Shown here: one piece after another, positions 31,488 through 41,266 of the stretch
Numbering within the stretch: the stretch's first letter is position 1
Layout of the letters: the number at the start of each line of letters is the position of its first letter
Assembly: GCA_900320795.1 (NCBI GenBank)
Contig: ONTQ01000012.1
Span: forward strand, 1 to 42,235
DNA: 42,235 nucleotides
From: an uncultured Bacteroidales bacterium
Lineage (GTDB): Bacteria > Bacteroidota > Bacteroidia > Bacteroidales > UBA932
Direction of reading: 5' to 3'
Notes under the pieces: generated by a model
Database searches by the model: none
Told to the model about the DNA's origin: nothing
What the model saw: only the letters and a program-made list of their open reading frames with translations
Position numbers and translations under genes: made by a program

Positions 31488-32669
31488 TTAAGAAAAAATA
31501 TTCAAAACTTGCAGACACATGCGCGTATTGTGGTAGGGGCATTTCCAGAAACCGGCCTTGGGCTGGGCCAAATCCAGCGAGCCGTCCGGCAGCACGGCCC
31601 ACCACCATTCGCCGTCCTTTCCGTCCACCAGATGCTCCTTGATGTAATTCCAGGCGGCTACGGCACGGTCCGCGGCGTCGGAAGCCAAATGGTACTTCCA
31701 CAGCCAGAGGTTTCCGACTACCGTCTCGGCCTGTACCCACCACTGGCGGGAATCGTCAAAGCGGCCGTCCGGAAGCTTCTCGTAGCGCATGGAGCCGTCT
31801 GGAAGGAGCCCTTCGTTGCCGGCCTTTCCCATCGCCAGCGCCCAGGGACGCACACGGGTGACGACATCGAGGTCTTTCAGCGCAAAGGCGCATTCCAGAG
31901 CCAGCCAGGAAGTCTCGATGTCGTGTCCGTAAGAAACACCACCGGGAAGGACGCTCCAGTCCCGCCTGAAATAGAGCTGTAGATGGCCGTCCGGAGCCAT
32001 CACCCGGGTGCCGATAATCTCCAGAAGATGCTCCACAGCCGCCTTCAGTCCCTCATCCGGCCACACCTGATACAGATTGGCATAAGCTTCCAGGATATGG
32101 AGATGGGAATTCATGGTCTTGTCAGCATTGATGTCATGGGCACTCAGCGACATGTCTTCCAACGGAGAGAAGTCCCGGGCCAGCGCCTCGATATATCCTC
32201 CGTTCTCCCGGTCGGCAAAATAGGTTTCCACAACCTGATAAAGGTTGATGGCATTCTTGAGGGCCTCATCGTCCCGGGTCACCTTATAGAGTTCCGACAG
32301 GCCATAAATGGCAAAACCCTGGGCATAGAGTTGCTTTTTGGCATCCAGCCGCTCCCCTTCCGCCGTCACGCTCCAATAGACGCCGCCGTACTTATGGTCG
32401 CAGAAATGTTCCAGGAACCAGTCCCGCGCATGTACGGCCGCCACCAGATACTGCGTATCCTTCAGCGCGGCATAGGCGGCCGAAAAAGACCAGATGAGCC
32501 GGGCATTGAGGATAACACCGCGGGGGGCGTCATATAACACCTCTCCGTCCGAAGACACTTCTCCGTAAAAACCGCCCCGAGGGTCCCTGAGGCGAAGCCA
32601 GTAGGGCAAAATACAGGAAGTCAGGTTTTCCCTGACCTCCTGCAAAAAGACATCCGTTCTTGTTTCCAT
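31488..32669 (-). CDS. Cellobiose/mannobiose 2-epimerase (AGE family)
   Basis: 393 aa from the ATG at 32669, chosen because it follows the GH3 stop by 1 nt; a longer frame to 32777 lies inside that gene. Alpha/alpha-barrel of the N-acylglucosamine 2-epimerase superfamily with the cellobiose 2-epimerase set: ARLIWSFSAAY, KKQLYAQGFAIYGLSE, MNSHLHILEAYANLYQVW, SYGHDIETSWL, WWVQAETVVG and CPYHNTRMCL, including the conserved catalytic histidines. It interconverts glucose and mannose at the reducing end of beta-1,4 disaccharides. Next to GH130 and a GPH symporter, conversion of mannobiose to mannosyl-glucose is likely. No signal peptide; cytosolic. Confidence 0.9.
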   Translation of the reverse strand: METRTDVFLQEVRENLTSCILPYWLRLRDPRGGFYGEVSSDGEVLYDAPRGVILNARLIWSFSAAYAALKDTQYLVAAVHARDWFLEHFCDHKYGGVYWSVTAEGERLDAKKQLYAQGFAIYGLSELYKVTRDDEALKNAINLYQVVETYFADRENGGYIEALARDFSPLEDMSLSAHDINADKTMNSHLHILEAYANLYQVWPDEGLKAAVEHLLEIIGTRVMAPDGHLQLYFRRDWSVLPGGVSYGHDIETSWLALECAFALKDLDVVTRVRPWALAMGKAGNEGLLPDGSMRYEKLPDGRFDDSRQWWVQAETVVGNLWLWKYHLASDAADRAVAAWNYIKEHLVDGKDGEWWWAVLPDGSLDLAQPKAGFWKCPYHNTRMCLQVLNIFS

Positions 32670-32670
32670 A

Positions 32671-34965
32671 CTAGATATTCGGCGTTTCCCAAACCTTGGT
32701 TTCCGTGCAGCGGACCATGGCGGCCTGACCGCCACAGGACAGACGAAAATCGCCCTTCTCCAGCCGCCAGCGGCCATCGGCCCCTACAAAAGCCAGGTCG
32801 GAGGCCGGGAGTTCAAAGCTGACCGTCTTGGTCTCACCGGGTTCCAGGGAAATCTTCTCAAAACCACGGAGACGCTTCACGTCGGGAATCAAGGAGGCCA
32901 CCAAGTCTGAACTGTACAGAAGGACGGCTTCCTTTCCGGCACGACTGCCGATATTGGTCACATCTACAGAGACTTTCAGGACATCGCCGGCCTTGAATTC
33001 TTCGGCATCCACTTTCAGATTGCCATAGGCGAATTCGGTATAGCTGAGGCCGAAGCCGAAGGGCCACTGCACGTCCATGACGGCGTCATAGTTATAGGAG
33101 CCCGCCATGGTCTCACGGTGTTCGGAAACCTTGTAGTCATAGGTATGCAGGGCATTGATGTGCTTGGAATACGTGAACGGGAGTTTTCCGGAGAAGTTCT
33201 CGTCTCCGCTCAGGAGAGCGGCCAGGGCGTCTGCGCCGAAATTGGACGGAAGCATCACGTCCACCACGGCGGCGGCCAGCGGTTCGATATCGCCAATCAG
33301 TCGCGGCCGTCCTTCGTTGAGGATGAGCACGATAGGCTTTCCGGTGGCTGCCAGTTTCTTCACCAGTTCCTTCTGATTGGCCGACAGGTTCAGGTCGTCC
33401 ATATTGCCGGGCGTCTCGCAATAGGTATTCTCACCGATGCAGGCCACGATGACATCGGCCCCGCGGGCGGCGGCAACGGCGGCAGCGATGCCCGAAGCAT
33501 CCTCGGCCTGCCAGTCTTCACCCACATACTGGACGCCTGGCGCGTATGTAACCTTGGCGAAACGGCGCTGCAGGGCCTCCAGGATGGTATTGTACTGGGG
33601 AACGTAATCGTCTGCACGTCCCTGCCAGGTATAACTCCAACCGCCGTTCAGGGTACGAAGGCTGTTGGCGTTGGGCCCGGTCACCAAAATGGCGGCACTT
33701 TCCTTCAGCGGAAGGATGCCGTTGTTCTTCAGCAGCACTTCGCTCTCCAAGGCGGCGGCATACGATTCCTGTGCAAATTTCTCTCCGGCGAAATCCGGAT
33801 ACGCATAGTCCCAAGTGGGTTTGTCAAACAGGCCGATACGGACTTTCAGTCGCAGGATGCGGCGCACGGCGTCATTGAGACGGGATTCGGGGATGCGGCC
33901 GCTCTTCACAAGTTCGACAATCACATTGCAGCACTCGGGGTCATAGGGATCCATAATCATGTCGATACCCGCATTGATACCCATTTCCACCGCTTCGTAC
34001 TTGTCGGCGGCCACATGGTCGCGTTTGAAGAGGTTGTCGATGTCGGCCCAGTCGGTCACCAGCAGGCCATCCCAACCCAGTTGCTCCTTGACCCATCCGC
34101 TCAGCAGCAGGGCGTTGCAATGCGTCGGAATGCCGTTGATGGAGGCCGAATTCACCATGGCGGTAAGGGCACCAGCACGGAAGCAGGCCAGGAACGGGGC
34201 AAAGAACTTTTCGCGGAGATCATTCTCGGCAATGATGGCCGGCGTACGGTCCTTACCGCTCACCGGAACACCATAGCCCATGAAATGCTTGATGGAAACG
34301 GCCGCATGTTCCAAGTCGATTTGATTGGGATTCTCTCCCTGGATGGCGACGGTTTCCTCACGGGCCATCTGGGCCTGCAGATAAGGATCCTCACCGAAAC
34401 TTTCCCAAATGCGCGGCCAGCGGGGATCCCGGCCCAGGTCCATCACCGGGGAGAATACCCAGGCCACCTGGGCGGCACGGGTCTCATAGGCCATGGCGCG
34501 GCCCATCAGGCGCGGATACTCCCGGTTGAAAGTGGCTGCCAGATTAATCTCCTGCGGATACAGGGAACCATCCGACAGGTAAGAGGCGCCATGAATCATA
34601 TCCAGTCCGTAGATACAAGGGATGCCGATGGTTTCCATGGACTTCTCCTGAATCTGACGGACCATGGCGGCCGTCACCTCGCGGGAATGGCTACGGTCAT
34701 TCATCACGTTGAGGATGGATCCCACTTTGTACTGGCCGATGACCTTATCCAACTTTGCCGGGTCTATCGCCTCGCGCGTCTCGTCCTCCAGGACGGAAAT
34801 GTTCAACTGGACCATCTGGCCCGCTTTCTCCTCCAGGGTCATCCCCTTCAGAACCTTCTCTACCTTGGCTTCTACTTCCTTGTCGGTGGGAATCGCCTGG
34901 GGACCCTTCGGTGCACAGGCTGCCCCAAGAAGAACAGCACTTAACAAAATGAGCGTTTTTTTCAT
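32671..34965 (-). CDS. Glycoside hydrolase family 3 beta-glucosidase, lipoprotein (BglX-like)
   Basis: 764 aa. Lipobox LGAAC. GH3 barrel with IPCIYGLDMIHG, FSPVMDLGRDPRWPRIWESFGEDPYL, IKHFMGYG and the nucleophile Asp in GLLVTDWADIDNL. The second domain begins LLKNNGILPLK; the C-terminal fibronectin-III-like domain has WPFGFGLSYTEF. Full length and intact. It probably trims beta-1,4-linked glucosyl (or mannosyl) units from oligosaccharides in the periplasm. It overlaps the GH2 stop upstream by ATGA and precedes the epimerase by 1 nt, so all three are translated together. It is only distantly like the other GH3 at 19060-21282. Confidence 0.94.
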   Translation of the reverse strand: MKKTLILLSAVLLGAACAPKGPQAIPTDKEVEAKVEKVLKGMTLEEKAGQMVQLNISVLEDETREAIDPAKLDKVIGQYKVGSILNVMNDRSHSREVTAAMVRQIQEKSMETIGIPCIYGLDMIHGASYLSDGSLYPQEINLAATFNREYPRLMGRAMAYETRAAQVAWVFSPVMDLGRDPRWPRIWESFGEDPYLQAQMAREETVAIQGENPNQIDLEHAAVSIKHFMGYGVPVSGKDRTPAIIAENDLREKFFAPFLACFRAGALTAMVNSASINGIPTHCNALLLSGWVKEQLGWDGLLVTDWADIDNLFKRDHVAADKYEAVEMGINAGIDMIMDPYDPECCNVIVELVKSGRIPESRLNDAVRRILRLKVRIGLFDKPTWDYAYPDFAGEKFAQESYAAALESEVLLKNNGILPLKESAAILVTGPNANSLRTLNGGWSYTWQGRADDYVPQYNTILEALQRRFAKVTYAPGVQYVGEDWQAEDASGIAAAVAAARGADVIVACIGENTYCETPGNMDDLNLSANQKELVKKLAATGKPIVLILNEGRPRLIGDIEPLAAAVVDVMLPSNFGADALAALLSGDENFSGKLPFTYSKHINALHTYDYKVSEHRETMAGSYNYDAVMDVQWPFGFGLSYTEFAYGNLKVDAEEFKAGDVLKVSVDVTNIGSRAGKEAVLLYSSDLVASLIPDVKRLRGFEKISLEPGETKTVSFELPASDLAFVGADGRWRLEKGDFRLSCGGQAAMVRCTETKVWETPNI

Positions 34966-36989
34966 ATACTTACATTAATGATTACATCTTTTTTACCACG
35001 GAGGAGGAACTGCACCCGCCCGTTGAAAGACGGGAGCGTAAAGGTCTTTGCTCCGGCAGACGGCCTTTCGCATCCATGGTAGGCCGGGTCTCCGTTCCCG
35101 CCGCCCACGATGCTGCCCTCCCCTTCCACGGTAAGGGTAACCGGTAGGCAAGCCGTAGGAACAAAATGACCCTTGGCATCCAGAACCGTCACATTTACCA
35201 CGGAGAAATCCCCGATCCGGTCCGTCTCCGTTTCCAACTGAGCCGGAGCCCCGGCCGTCCAAACCGTTTCTGTCAAAACTTTCCGGCCATTTTTATAGCC
35301 GGTGGCGACCACTTTTCCGGGCTTATAAACGGCCTTCCATTCCAGATAGCCGTAGCGGGGCATTTTCTTGCGGCCGAGGGACTTGCCGTTCACCGTAAGG
35401 GATACTTCGTCACAGTTGCTGTAAACCCACACCGGAATGACTTCTCCTTCATGCCCTTCCAGATTCCAGTGGGGAAGCAGATGCAGCACCTGTTTTTCCG
35501 TCCACCAAGCCTGCAAATACCAAGCCTCATCCTTCGGGAAACCGCAATAATCCAGGATTCCGAATTCCGACAGCGTGGCCGGCCAGACCAAAGGGTCGGG
35601 TTCTCCCCGGTAATCAAAACCGGTCCAATAGAACATTCCGGCCAGCCAGGGCCTTTCCTCGTAGAATTTCATGCCGCGGCCGATACAGTTGTAGAGGCTG
35701 TCCGGCCCCTGGGGGCCACGGTTGATGGCCGGTTTGCGGCCGCCTTCCGGATCCGGGAAATACACCCCGCGCGTACCGCAGCCGCTGGTTTCCTCAGATC
35801 CCACCGCCAAGCGGTCAGGATACATCGTACGATACTTTTCGATGGGATTCTGGATGATATAGTTGTATCCGGCCACATCGGCCCCTTTCAGGACGTTGGG
35901 ACCGCCGCTGCTGGCCACGAATACAGGCCGGGTATCATCCAGACTATGGACAAAACGGGTCATCGTGGCGGCAATGGCCTCGCCCTTGTCCTTCCACTCG
36001 ATGCCCCATTCTTCATTGCCGATTCCCCACATCACGATGCAGGGATGGTGCCTGTCCCGCTCAATCATGCGCCGGAGCGGTTCCAACTGAGCCGGGTTCA
36101 CGCCCATCAGGCGGTTTTCCTCCAGCACATACATTCCCAGGCTGTCGCAGATATTCAGGAAGGCCTCGGAAGCCGGATTGTGGGAAGTACGGATGGCATT
36201 GATTCCCAGTTTCTTCAGTTGCTTGATTTTCCAAATCCACAGTTCGTCCGGAATGGCCACCCCCACACCGGAATGGTCCTGATGCAGGTTCACGCCCCTC
36301 AGTTGCACACGCTGCCCGTCAATGAGAAGGCCCCGGTCCGGATCCATCGTAATCCTCCGCCCCGGCATGGGCTTCACCTCCGGCTCCCCTATCTGCATCC
36401 ATACGTGCCGATAGATTCCGCCTCCTTCATAGAACCAGCCTTCCTCGAAGGTGGCATCGGCCCGGACGCAGACAATGTTGTCCCCGTCCGGATTCAAGTA
36501 TTCGGTGATGGTATATTCCTGCGGGACATAACCGCTCTTTTCACCGCCCACCCAGAAGCCGTTCACCCAGATTTCGGAATCGCGGAAAATGCCGTCGAAA
36601 CGAAGGGAGACGCCCTTGAGGCAGTCATCGGCCGATACGGTGAAATGCTTCCGATACCAGCCGACGCTGGTATGTGGGTAGCGCCAGCCTACCGTCTTGT
36701 ATCCGTGACTCTTGCTGGCTTCGGGAGCGAATGGAAGGTCCACCACCCAGTCGTGCGGAAGGGTGACCGGAGTCCAGGCGCTGTCGTCAAACTCTATGGA
36801 ATAGGGACCTTCGTTGTGAATGGAAGCCGCCTTGGTGTAATAGGTAAAATATTCCGTTCCCCGGCAAAAATCCGCTTTCGGCGACAAGGCACTGCCCAGC
36901 GAAAACTTCCAGCCTTCGTCGAAAGGCAAGGCTCGGGCCGATGCCAAAAGGGGCACCGCGAGCAGCAGTATGACGGCGAGACGTTTCAT
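34962..36989 (-). CDS. Glycoside hydrolase family 2, probable beta-galactosidase, lacking the middle Ig-like domain
   Basis: 675 aa from the ATG at 36989 (MKRLAVILLL, signal peptide ending near SARA). The sugar-binding jelly roll spans residues 22-200 (FDEGWKFSLG, LPHDWVVDLPF, GWYRKHF, FDGIFRDSEIWVNG). The TIM barrel starts near 222 with LLIDGQRVQLRGVNLHQDH; acid/base Glu326 in GIGNEEWGIE, nucleophile likely Glu399 in GSEETSG. A DUF4982-like domain and a last beta-sandwich domain follow. Only about 20 residues separate jelly roll from barrel, where GH2 enzymes carry about 100 (PF00703). Both catalytic glutamates remain. It follows GH31 by 2 nt. Periplasmic; a xyloglucan or galactomannan side-chain galactose is a plausible target. 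Confidence 0.9.
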   Translation of the reverse strand: MKRLAVILLLAVPLLASARALPFDEGWKFSLGSALSPKADFCRGTEYFTYYTKAASIHNEGPYSIEFDDSAWTPVTLPHDWVVDLPFAPEASKSHGYKTVGWRYPHTSVGWYRKHFTVSADDCLKGVSLRFDGIFRDSEIWVNGFWVGGEKSGYVPQEYTITEYLNPDGDNIVCVRADATFEEGWFYEGGGIYRHVWMQIGEPEVKPMPGRRITMDPDRGLLIDGQRVQLRGVNLHQDHSGVGVAIPDELWIWKIKQLKKLGINAIRTSHNPASEAFLNICDSLGMYVLEENRLMGVNPAQLEPLRRMIERDRHHPCIVMWGIGNEEWGIEWKDKGEAIAATMTRFVHSLDDTRPVFVASSGGPNVLKGADVAGYNYIIQNPIEKYRTMYPDRLAVGSEETSGCGTRGVYFPDPEGGRKPAINRGPQGPDSLYNCIGRGMKFYEERPWLAGMFYWTGFDYRGEPDPLVWPATLSEFGILDYCGFPKDEAWYLQAWWTEKQVLHLLPHWNLEGHEGEVIPVWVYSNCDEVSLTVNGKSLGRKKMPRYGYLEWKAVYKPGKVVATGYKNGRKVLTETVWTAGAPAQLETETDRIGDFSVVNVTVLDAKGHFVPTACLPVTLTVEGEGSIVGGGNGDPAYHGCERPSAGAKTFTLPSFNGRVQFLLRGKKDVIINVSI

Positions 36990-36991
36990 TT

Positions 36992-39787
36992 TCAGAGTGT
37001 TATTTGAATGGCTTTCCCTTCGTAAACGACTTCCCGGGCTGCCACATCCGGATTCCACACAAAAGGATGGGAGGCGTCCACTACCTTCACGCGGAAACGG
37101 CGGCTTTCCAGCATGCCCGGATAAGAGCCTTCGCGGTCCCCGATGGTGAGGGTACGGGATTCTTCGTCCCAGGCCAGCGGGATGGTGCTGAACTCCCCTT
37201 TCTCATAACCGTAAGTGAGTCCGTCATCCTCGTACAGGGTAAACGAAGCGTCGGCTCCGGCATAGACCAGAAGGAGGAGGTTGTCGGCCGGCTTTTCATC
37301 GCTCCATTCCATGGCGGGGCCCACCGGAAGAATGCTGCCGCCGCGGACATAAAGCGGAATGCGCTCATACGGGGCCGCCACGGTGCGCCAGATGCCCGAT
37401 CGGGTCGGGGTGTCACTCCCGGCTTGACCGGGACTCTCTATGTATTCACCGGTATAGAAATCGTACCAGACGCCCTCCGGGAAATAGACCTCCCGGCTGC
37501 GGGCTTTGTACTCGTACACCGGGCAGGGCATCAGGGCCGGGCCCAGCATCCACTGGTCGGAAAGGTCGCGGACTTCCGGGTCGGCCGGGAAGTCCATCGG
37601 CAGACCGCGCATGAGGGTGTAGTCCTCCCGGTTCACGGCGCCGGTAAGCGAATACAGATACGGCATCAGGCGATAGCGGAGCCGCATGTACCACAGGATG
37701 CTCTTATAGGCCTTGGAGCCCTCCGGAGCAATGTTCCAAAGTTCCCGGCGCGGCCACTGGCCGTGGGTACGGAACAGCGGGACAAAGGTGCCGAACTGAT
37801 GCCAGCGGGTCTGCAACTCCTGCCACTCATCGGCATACGCAGCCTCGTAGAACTTGCTCATGACAGAGAATCCGCCGATGTCCATTCCCCAGAAAGGAAT
37901 GCCGCTCATGGAGTAATTGAGGCCGGCGGCCATCTGCATGCGCATGTCGGTCCAGGAGGTGCCGATATCGCCGCTCCAGGTTGCCGTACTATAGCGCTGC
38001 AAGCCGGAAAAACCGTTCCGGGTCAGGAGGAACACCCGTTTATCCGGATCTACGGAACGCTGGCCCTCATAGATGGCCATGGCGTTCACCAGGGCATAGG
38101 CATTGAGATACTCCGTGGAGGGGCCCAGGGCATTGGGGGTGAGCAGCCACTTGAAATAGTCCATGGGAAGGCAGTCCCGGAGATTGGGTTCGGAAGCGTC
38201 CATCCACCAGGCGTCAATCTTGCGGCCGTATTTGGTGTAGAGACTCTCGTCCATCTGGCGCCAGAACAATTCCCGTCCGCCGGGGGCATAGGCGTCATAG
38301 AAAGACTGGGTATGGCCCAGCCAGTCTTTCAGGCTGTCCTTTTCGGCATTCCCATACACATAGCCGGACGCCTTGAGTTCCTTGTAATGCACGGTATTGG
38401 TATAGAACTTGGGCCAGACGGAAATCATGAAGCGGCCGTGGAGAGCGTGCACATCGTCCAGCATCTTCTCCGGATCGGGATAACGGGACGTATCGAAAGC
38501 ATGGCTCCCCCACTGGTCTTCTTCCCAATACTGCCAGTCCTGGACGATATTGTCCACCGGAATGTGCCTTCTGCGCAGTTCTGCAAGGGTTTCCACCAAA
38601 TCTTCCTGGGTGGAATAGCGTTCCCGGCTCTGCCAGAAGCCCAGCACCCATTTGGGCATTACCGGCGCTTTTCCGGTAAGCTGGCGATATCCCCTGATAA
38701 CGCCGTCATAGGTACCGCCCCCGATGAAATAATAGTCCAACTGCGGCTCAAATTCGTTCCAGAAGGTGATGCCTTCGTCCACCGCTCCGGCCGGAAGGAC
38801 CCGCAGGCCGATATACGACACGTCTCCGTCGGGCTCCCATTCCACCTTCAAAGGAGTGGGCACACCCTTTTCCAGATGAGCCGTGAATTTATAACTGTTG
38901 GGGTTCCAGGCCGGACGCCAGCGTCGGGACATCTTCTCCTCGCCGCCCACTTCCGTGCGCTGAAAACCGGCATAATACTGGATAAAGGAATAGTCCCCGG
39001 TTTCAGGAGCCGTAATGGTTCCCTCGTAGCATACTTTTCCGCCGTTCAGGGGAACGGCCGGCAAGTTCTTGAGAACGAATTCGTTCTCATAGTAGAGGCT
39101 GTCCTCTTTCTGGACCAGGACGTTGCCGTCGGCTCCCTTATAAGTCCCGGTCAGGTCCAAATCGAAGACCTCGCCGAGTTGGCGGTAGGGCTGGTCGGTG
39201 CCCCATCGGCCCAGGGAATAGGCGTCCACCAGAATGCCGTAACCATCCGTGGAAACTACCATGGGGACACTCACCTTGGTGTTGTATTGATACAACTCTT
39301 CCTGCCGTCCCTTGTGGTTGAATTCCCCGGCCTGGTGCTGTCCCAGGCCATAAAAAGCCTCTCCCTCGCGGGAATCGAACTGAATGGACGTGCTCCAGGC
39401 CTTCTTTCCTTCTACTTCGGCAGGGGCAAAAGCTGATTGCCCGTTTAAGGCCAGCGGAGTACCGTCGGCCTTGTAAAAATAAGTGCTGGCATCGGCCTGA
39501 TACACTTCAACGGAAAGGGCATCGGTGGCAAGGCGTACCTTTCCCATGGCGCATGTCACCTCAAAATCGTTGCAGGCACCCTGCTCCACCACCGCCAGGC
39601 TGTGCCGGTCGCGGAATTTCCCGTCCGGAGAAACGCTCACGCGGACAATTTCCGGAGATATTACCTGCAGGCGCACCGCCCTTTCTCCACAAGGAATGGT
39701 CACGGTGTTGTCCTGCCTTTTGAAACCAGGGTTGCAGGCGCAGAGCAGCATTGCGGCAACGCCCAGAAGATAAAAGCCTTTCCTCAT
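36992..39787 (-). CDS. Glycoside hydrolase family 31 with PA14 insert, probable alpha-xylosidase
   Basis: 931 aa lipoprotein (lipobox near LLCAC). The N-terminal beta-sandwich (EAFYGLGQHQAGEFNHKGR) is interrupted at about residues 215-340 by a PA14 domain (YEGTITAPETGDYSFIQYYAG, VEWEPDGDVSYIGLRVLP). The catalytic barrel has nucleophile Asp530 in AWWMDASEPN and acid/base Asp607 in WSGDIGTSW. The C-terminal sandwiches end with LYVRGGSILP and the last proximal domain. PA14 inserted at this place is characteristic of xyloglucan-active alpha-xylosidases such as those of Cellvibrio and Bacteroides ovatus, which remove non-reducing-end xylose. It starts 6 nt after the esterase stop. Alpha-glucosidase activity is the main alternative. 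Confidence 0.92.
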   Translation of the reverse strand: MRKGFYLLGVAAMLLCACNPGFKRQDNTVTIPCGERAVRLQVISPEIVRVSVSPDGKFRDRHSLAVVEQGACNDFEVTCAMGKVRLATDALSVEVYQADASTYFYKADGTPLALNGQSAFAPAEVEGKKAWSTSIQFDSREGEAFYGLGQHQAGEFNHKGRQEELYQYNTKVSVPMVVSTDGYGILVDAYSLGRWGTDQPYRQLGEVFDLDLTGTYKGADGNVLVQKEDSLYYENEFVLKNLPAVPLNGGKVCYEGTITAPETGDYSFIQYYAGFQRTEVGGEEKMSRRWRPAWNPNSYKFTAHLEKGVPTPLKVEWEPDGDVSYIGLRVLPAGAVDEGITFWNEFEPQLDYYFIGGGTYDGVIRGYRQLTGKAPVMPKWVLGFWQSRERYSTQEDLVETLAELRRRHIPVDNIVQDWQYWEEDQWGSHAFDTSRYPDPEKMLDDVHALHGRFMISVWPKFYTNTVHYKELKASGYVYGNAEKDSLKDWLGHTQSFYDAYAPGGRELFWRQMDESLYTKYGRKIDAWWMDASEPNLRDCLPMDYFKWLLTPNALGPSTEYLNAYALVNAMAIYEGQRSVDPDKRVFLLTRNGFSGLQRYSTATWSGDIGTSWTDMRMQMAAGLNYSMSGIPFWGMDIGGFSVMSKFYEAAYADEWQELQTRWHQFGTFVPLFRTHGQWPRRELWNIAPEGSKAYKSILWYMRLRYRLMPYLYSLTGAVNREDYTLMRGLPMDFPADPEVRDLSDQWMLGPALMPCPVYEYKARSREVYFPEGVWYDFYTGEYIESPGQAGSDTPTRSGIWRTVAAPYERIPLYVRGGSILPVGPAMEWSDEKPADNLLLLVYAGADASFTLYEDDGLTYGYEKGEFSTIPLAWDEESRTLTIGDREGSYPGMLESRRFRVKVVDASHPFVWNPDVAAREVVYEGKAIQITL

Positions 39788-39793
39788 AACTAT

Positions 39794-41236
39794 CTAATAT
39801 TCCCAGTCGTCACTTCTGAAGGGAGGAACGGGAAGCCCGTTCGATTTCTGTAGATTGGCGCCCATCCAGTTGCGGAAACCGTAGCGGACGGCAATGGGCT
39901 TGGGCACCTCGGGGCACTGGACAACGATGGTCTGGCCATCCCAGTCGATTTCGGCTTTGGCCAGGTGGAATTCGCGGTCTTCGCCGGCGAGCTCAAAACC
40001 CACCACATCCCGGGCCGATATGGAACCAAGATCACTCCACACCTGCGTCAGGCGCACTTTCACGCGGCCGTCTTCCAGATATTCCACGCTGCCCAGACGG
40101 GGAAGGTCCACGCTGGTCCCGGGGTTGATGCCATAGACGCTCTGCAGGGCGCGGAGGAGCATCATGTCGGCCACTTCCCTCTTCTTGGCAGGATGGACGG
40201 TGACCTTGTTGCCCAGGGTCTCCGTGCAGATGGCCCACGAATGCGCCAGGATTTCCTCCGTATGGAGTTGATTCAGGACAAAATGCGGGCGCCAGCGTCC
40301 GTCGGCGTCACTGTGGTCGAAGGGAGCGAGAAGGGTAAAGATGAAAGGAAGGTCTCTTCCCCACTCTTTGCGCCACATCTCCACCATGGCCTTCTGCAGT
40401 TTGTCGTAGCAGTGCGGCTGGCCCATGTTGGAACAGCCCTGGTACCAGAGGATACCCCTGGCGGCATAGCCCACGATAGGATGCACGCGCCCGTTCCAGA
40501 TGGTTTCAGGCGTCTCGGGCCAACGGTCCGGAATATCTTCCACGGCATACAGATCGTCAAGTTCCTGCCGGGTAAGTCCGGCCGAGTTGATCACTTCTTT
40601 TGTCATCCAGGGTTCGATGCGGCTGCCGCCCCAGGCATTGACGATGATGCCCACCGGCACGCCAAGTGTCTTGGTAAGGCGTCTGGCAAAGAAATAGGCC
40701 ACGGCCGATGTCTGGGCCGTGGTGGCGCCGTCGGTATAGGCCCAAGAAACGTCCACATCGTCGATGGGCTCATATTTCTTGGGAGTAAGGATATTGAACA
40801 CACGGACATCAGACGCGGTCTCGGGGGCTGACAGGATGGCCTCCGTAGCGCCCTCCACCTCCTGGAAGCCGAAACCGCGAATGGGCATCTCCATATTGGA
40901 CTGGCCGCTGCAGAGCCATACTTCTCCGAGGGCAATATCGCCCGCCGTCAGGCTTTCTTTTCCGGACTTGACTACCAGGGTACGGACCAGGCCATCGGCC
41001 TTGGGGGTATTCACGGCAACACGCCAGGCACCGTCGGCCGCAACCCTGGTCTTGTAAGATTGGCCGTCAAACTGCACCTCCACCGTAGCGCCGGGTTTTC
41101 CCCAGCCCCAGACGGGAGCCTGGGTTTCCTGCTGCATCACAGCATGGTCACCGAAAAGGTGCGAAAGTTTCAGCGTCTGCGCCTGAAGGCTTCCGGTGCA
41201 GAGAGCCAGCGCAAGGAAAAAGGTTATCCGTGACAT
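39794..41236 (-). CDS. Sialate-O-acetylesterase-type (SASA) carbohydrate esterase, secreted
   Basis: 480 aa with a signal peptide (cleavage near SLQAQ/T). LKLSHLFGDHAVMQQ opening and the nucleophile block GEVWLCSGQSNMEMP (Ser113) define the family; ARGILWYQGCSN is also conserved. The catalytic His lies in VTVHPAKKREVADM; the usual Asp a few residues before it is not obvious (TLGNKVTVHP), so the triad may differ. In plant-polysaccharide loci such enzymes remove acetyl groups from glucomannan, xylan or xyloglucan, not sialic acid. It follows GH130 after 96 nt holding a hairpin and is followed 6 nt later by GH31. Confidence 0.88.
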   Translation of the reverse strand: MSRITFFLALALCTGSLQAQTLKLSHLFGDHAVMQQETQAPVWGWGKPGATVEVQFDGQSYKTRVAADGAWRVAVNTPKADGLVRTLVVKSGKESLTAGDIALGEVWLCSGQSNMEMPIRGFGFQEVEGATEAILSAPETASDVRVFNILTPKKYEPIDDVDVSWAYTDGATTAQTSAVAYFFARRLTKTLGVPVGIIVNAWGGSRIEPWMTKEVINSAGLTRQELDDLYAVEDIPDRWPETPETIWNGRVHPIVGYAARGILWYQGCSNMGQPHCYDKLQKAMVEMWRKEWGRDLPFIFTLLAPFDHSDADGRWRPHFVLNQLHTEEILAHSWAICTETLGNKVTVHPAKKREVADMMLLRALQSVYGINPGTSVDLPRLGSVEYLEDGRVKVRLTQVWSDLGSISARDVVGFELAGEDREFHLAKAEIDWDGQTIVVQCPEVPKPIAVRYGFRNWMGANLQKSNGLPVPPFRSDDWEY

Positions 41237-41266
41237 TTAAACAATTGATTATCAGTGCTTTCCTAT

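Noticed and set aside
32670-32777. N-terminal extension of the 2-epimerase
   Set aside because: It lies in the end of the GH3 gene; the internal ATG at 32669 directly follows the GH3 stop.
36990-37058. N-terminal extension of GH2
   Set aside because: The signal peptide begins at the ATG at 36989, 2 nt after the GH31 stop.
33118-39436. Very long open frames on the plus strand (about 600-810 codons) opposite GH3, GH2 and GH31
   Set aside because: They are antisense shadows caused by GC-rich codon use in the real genes; translations are rich in Gly, His, Arg and Ile with no recognisable domain.
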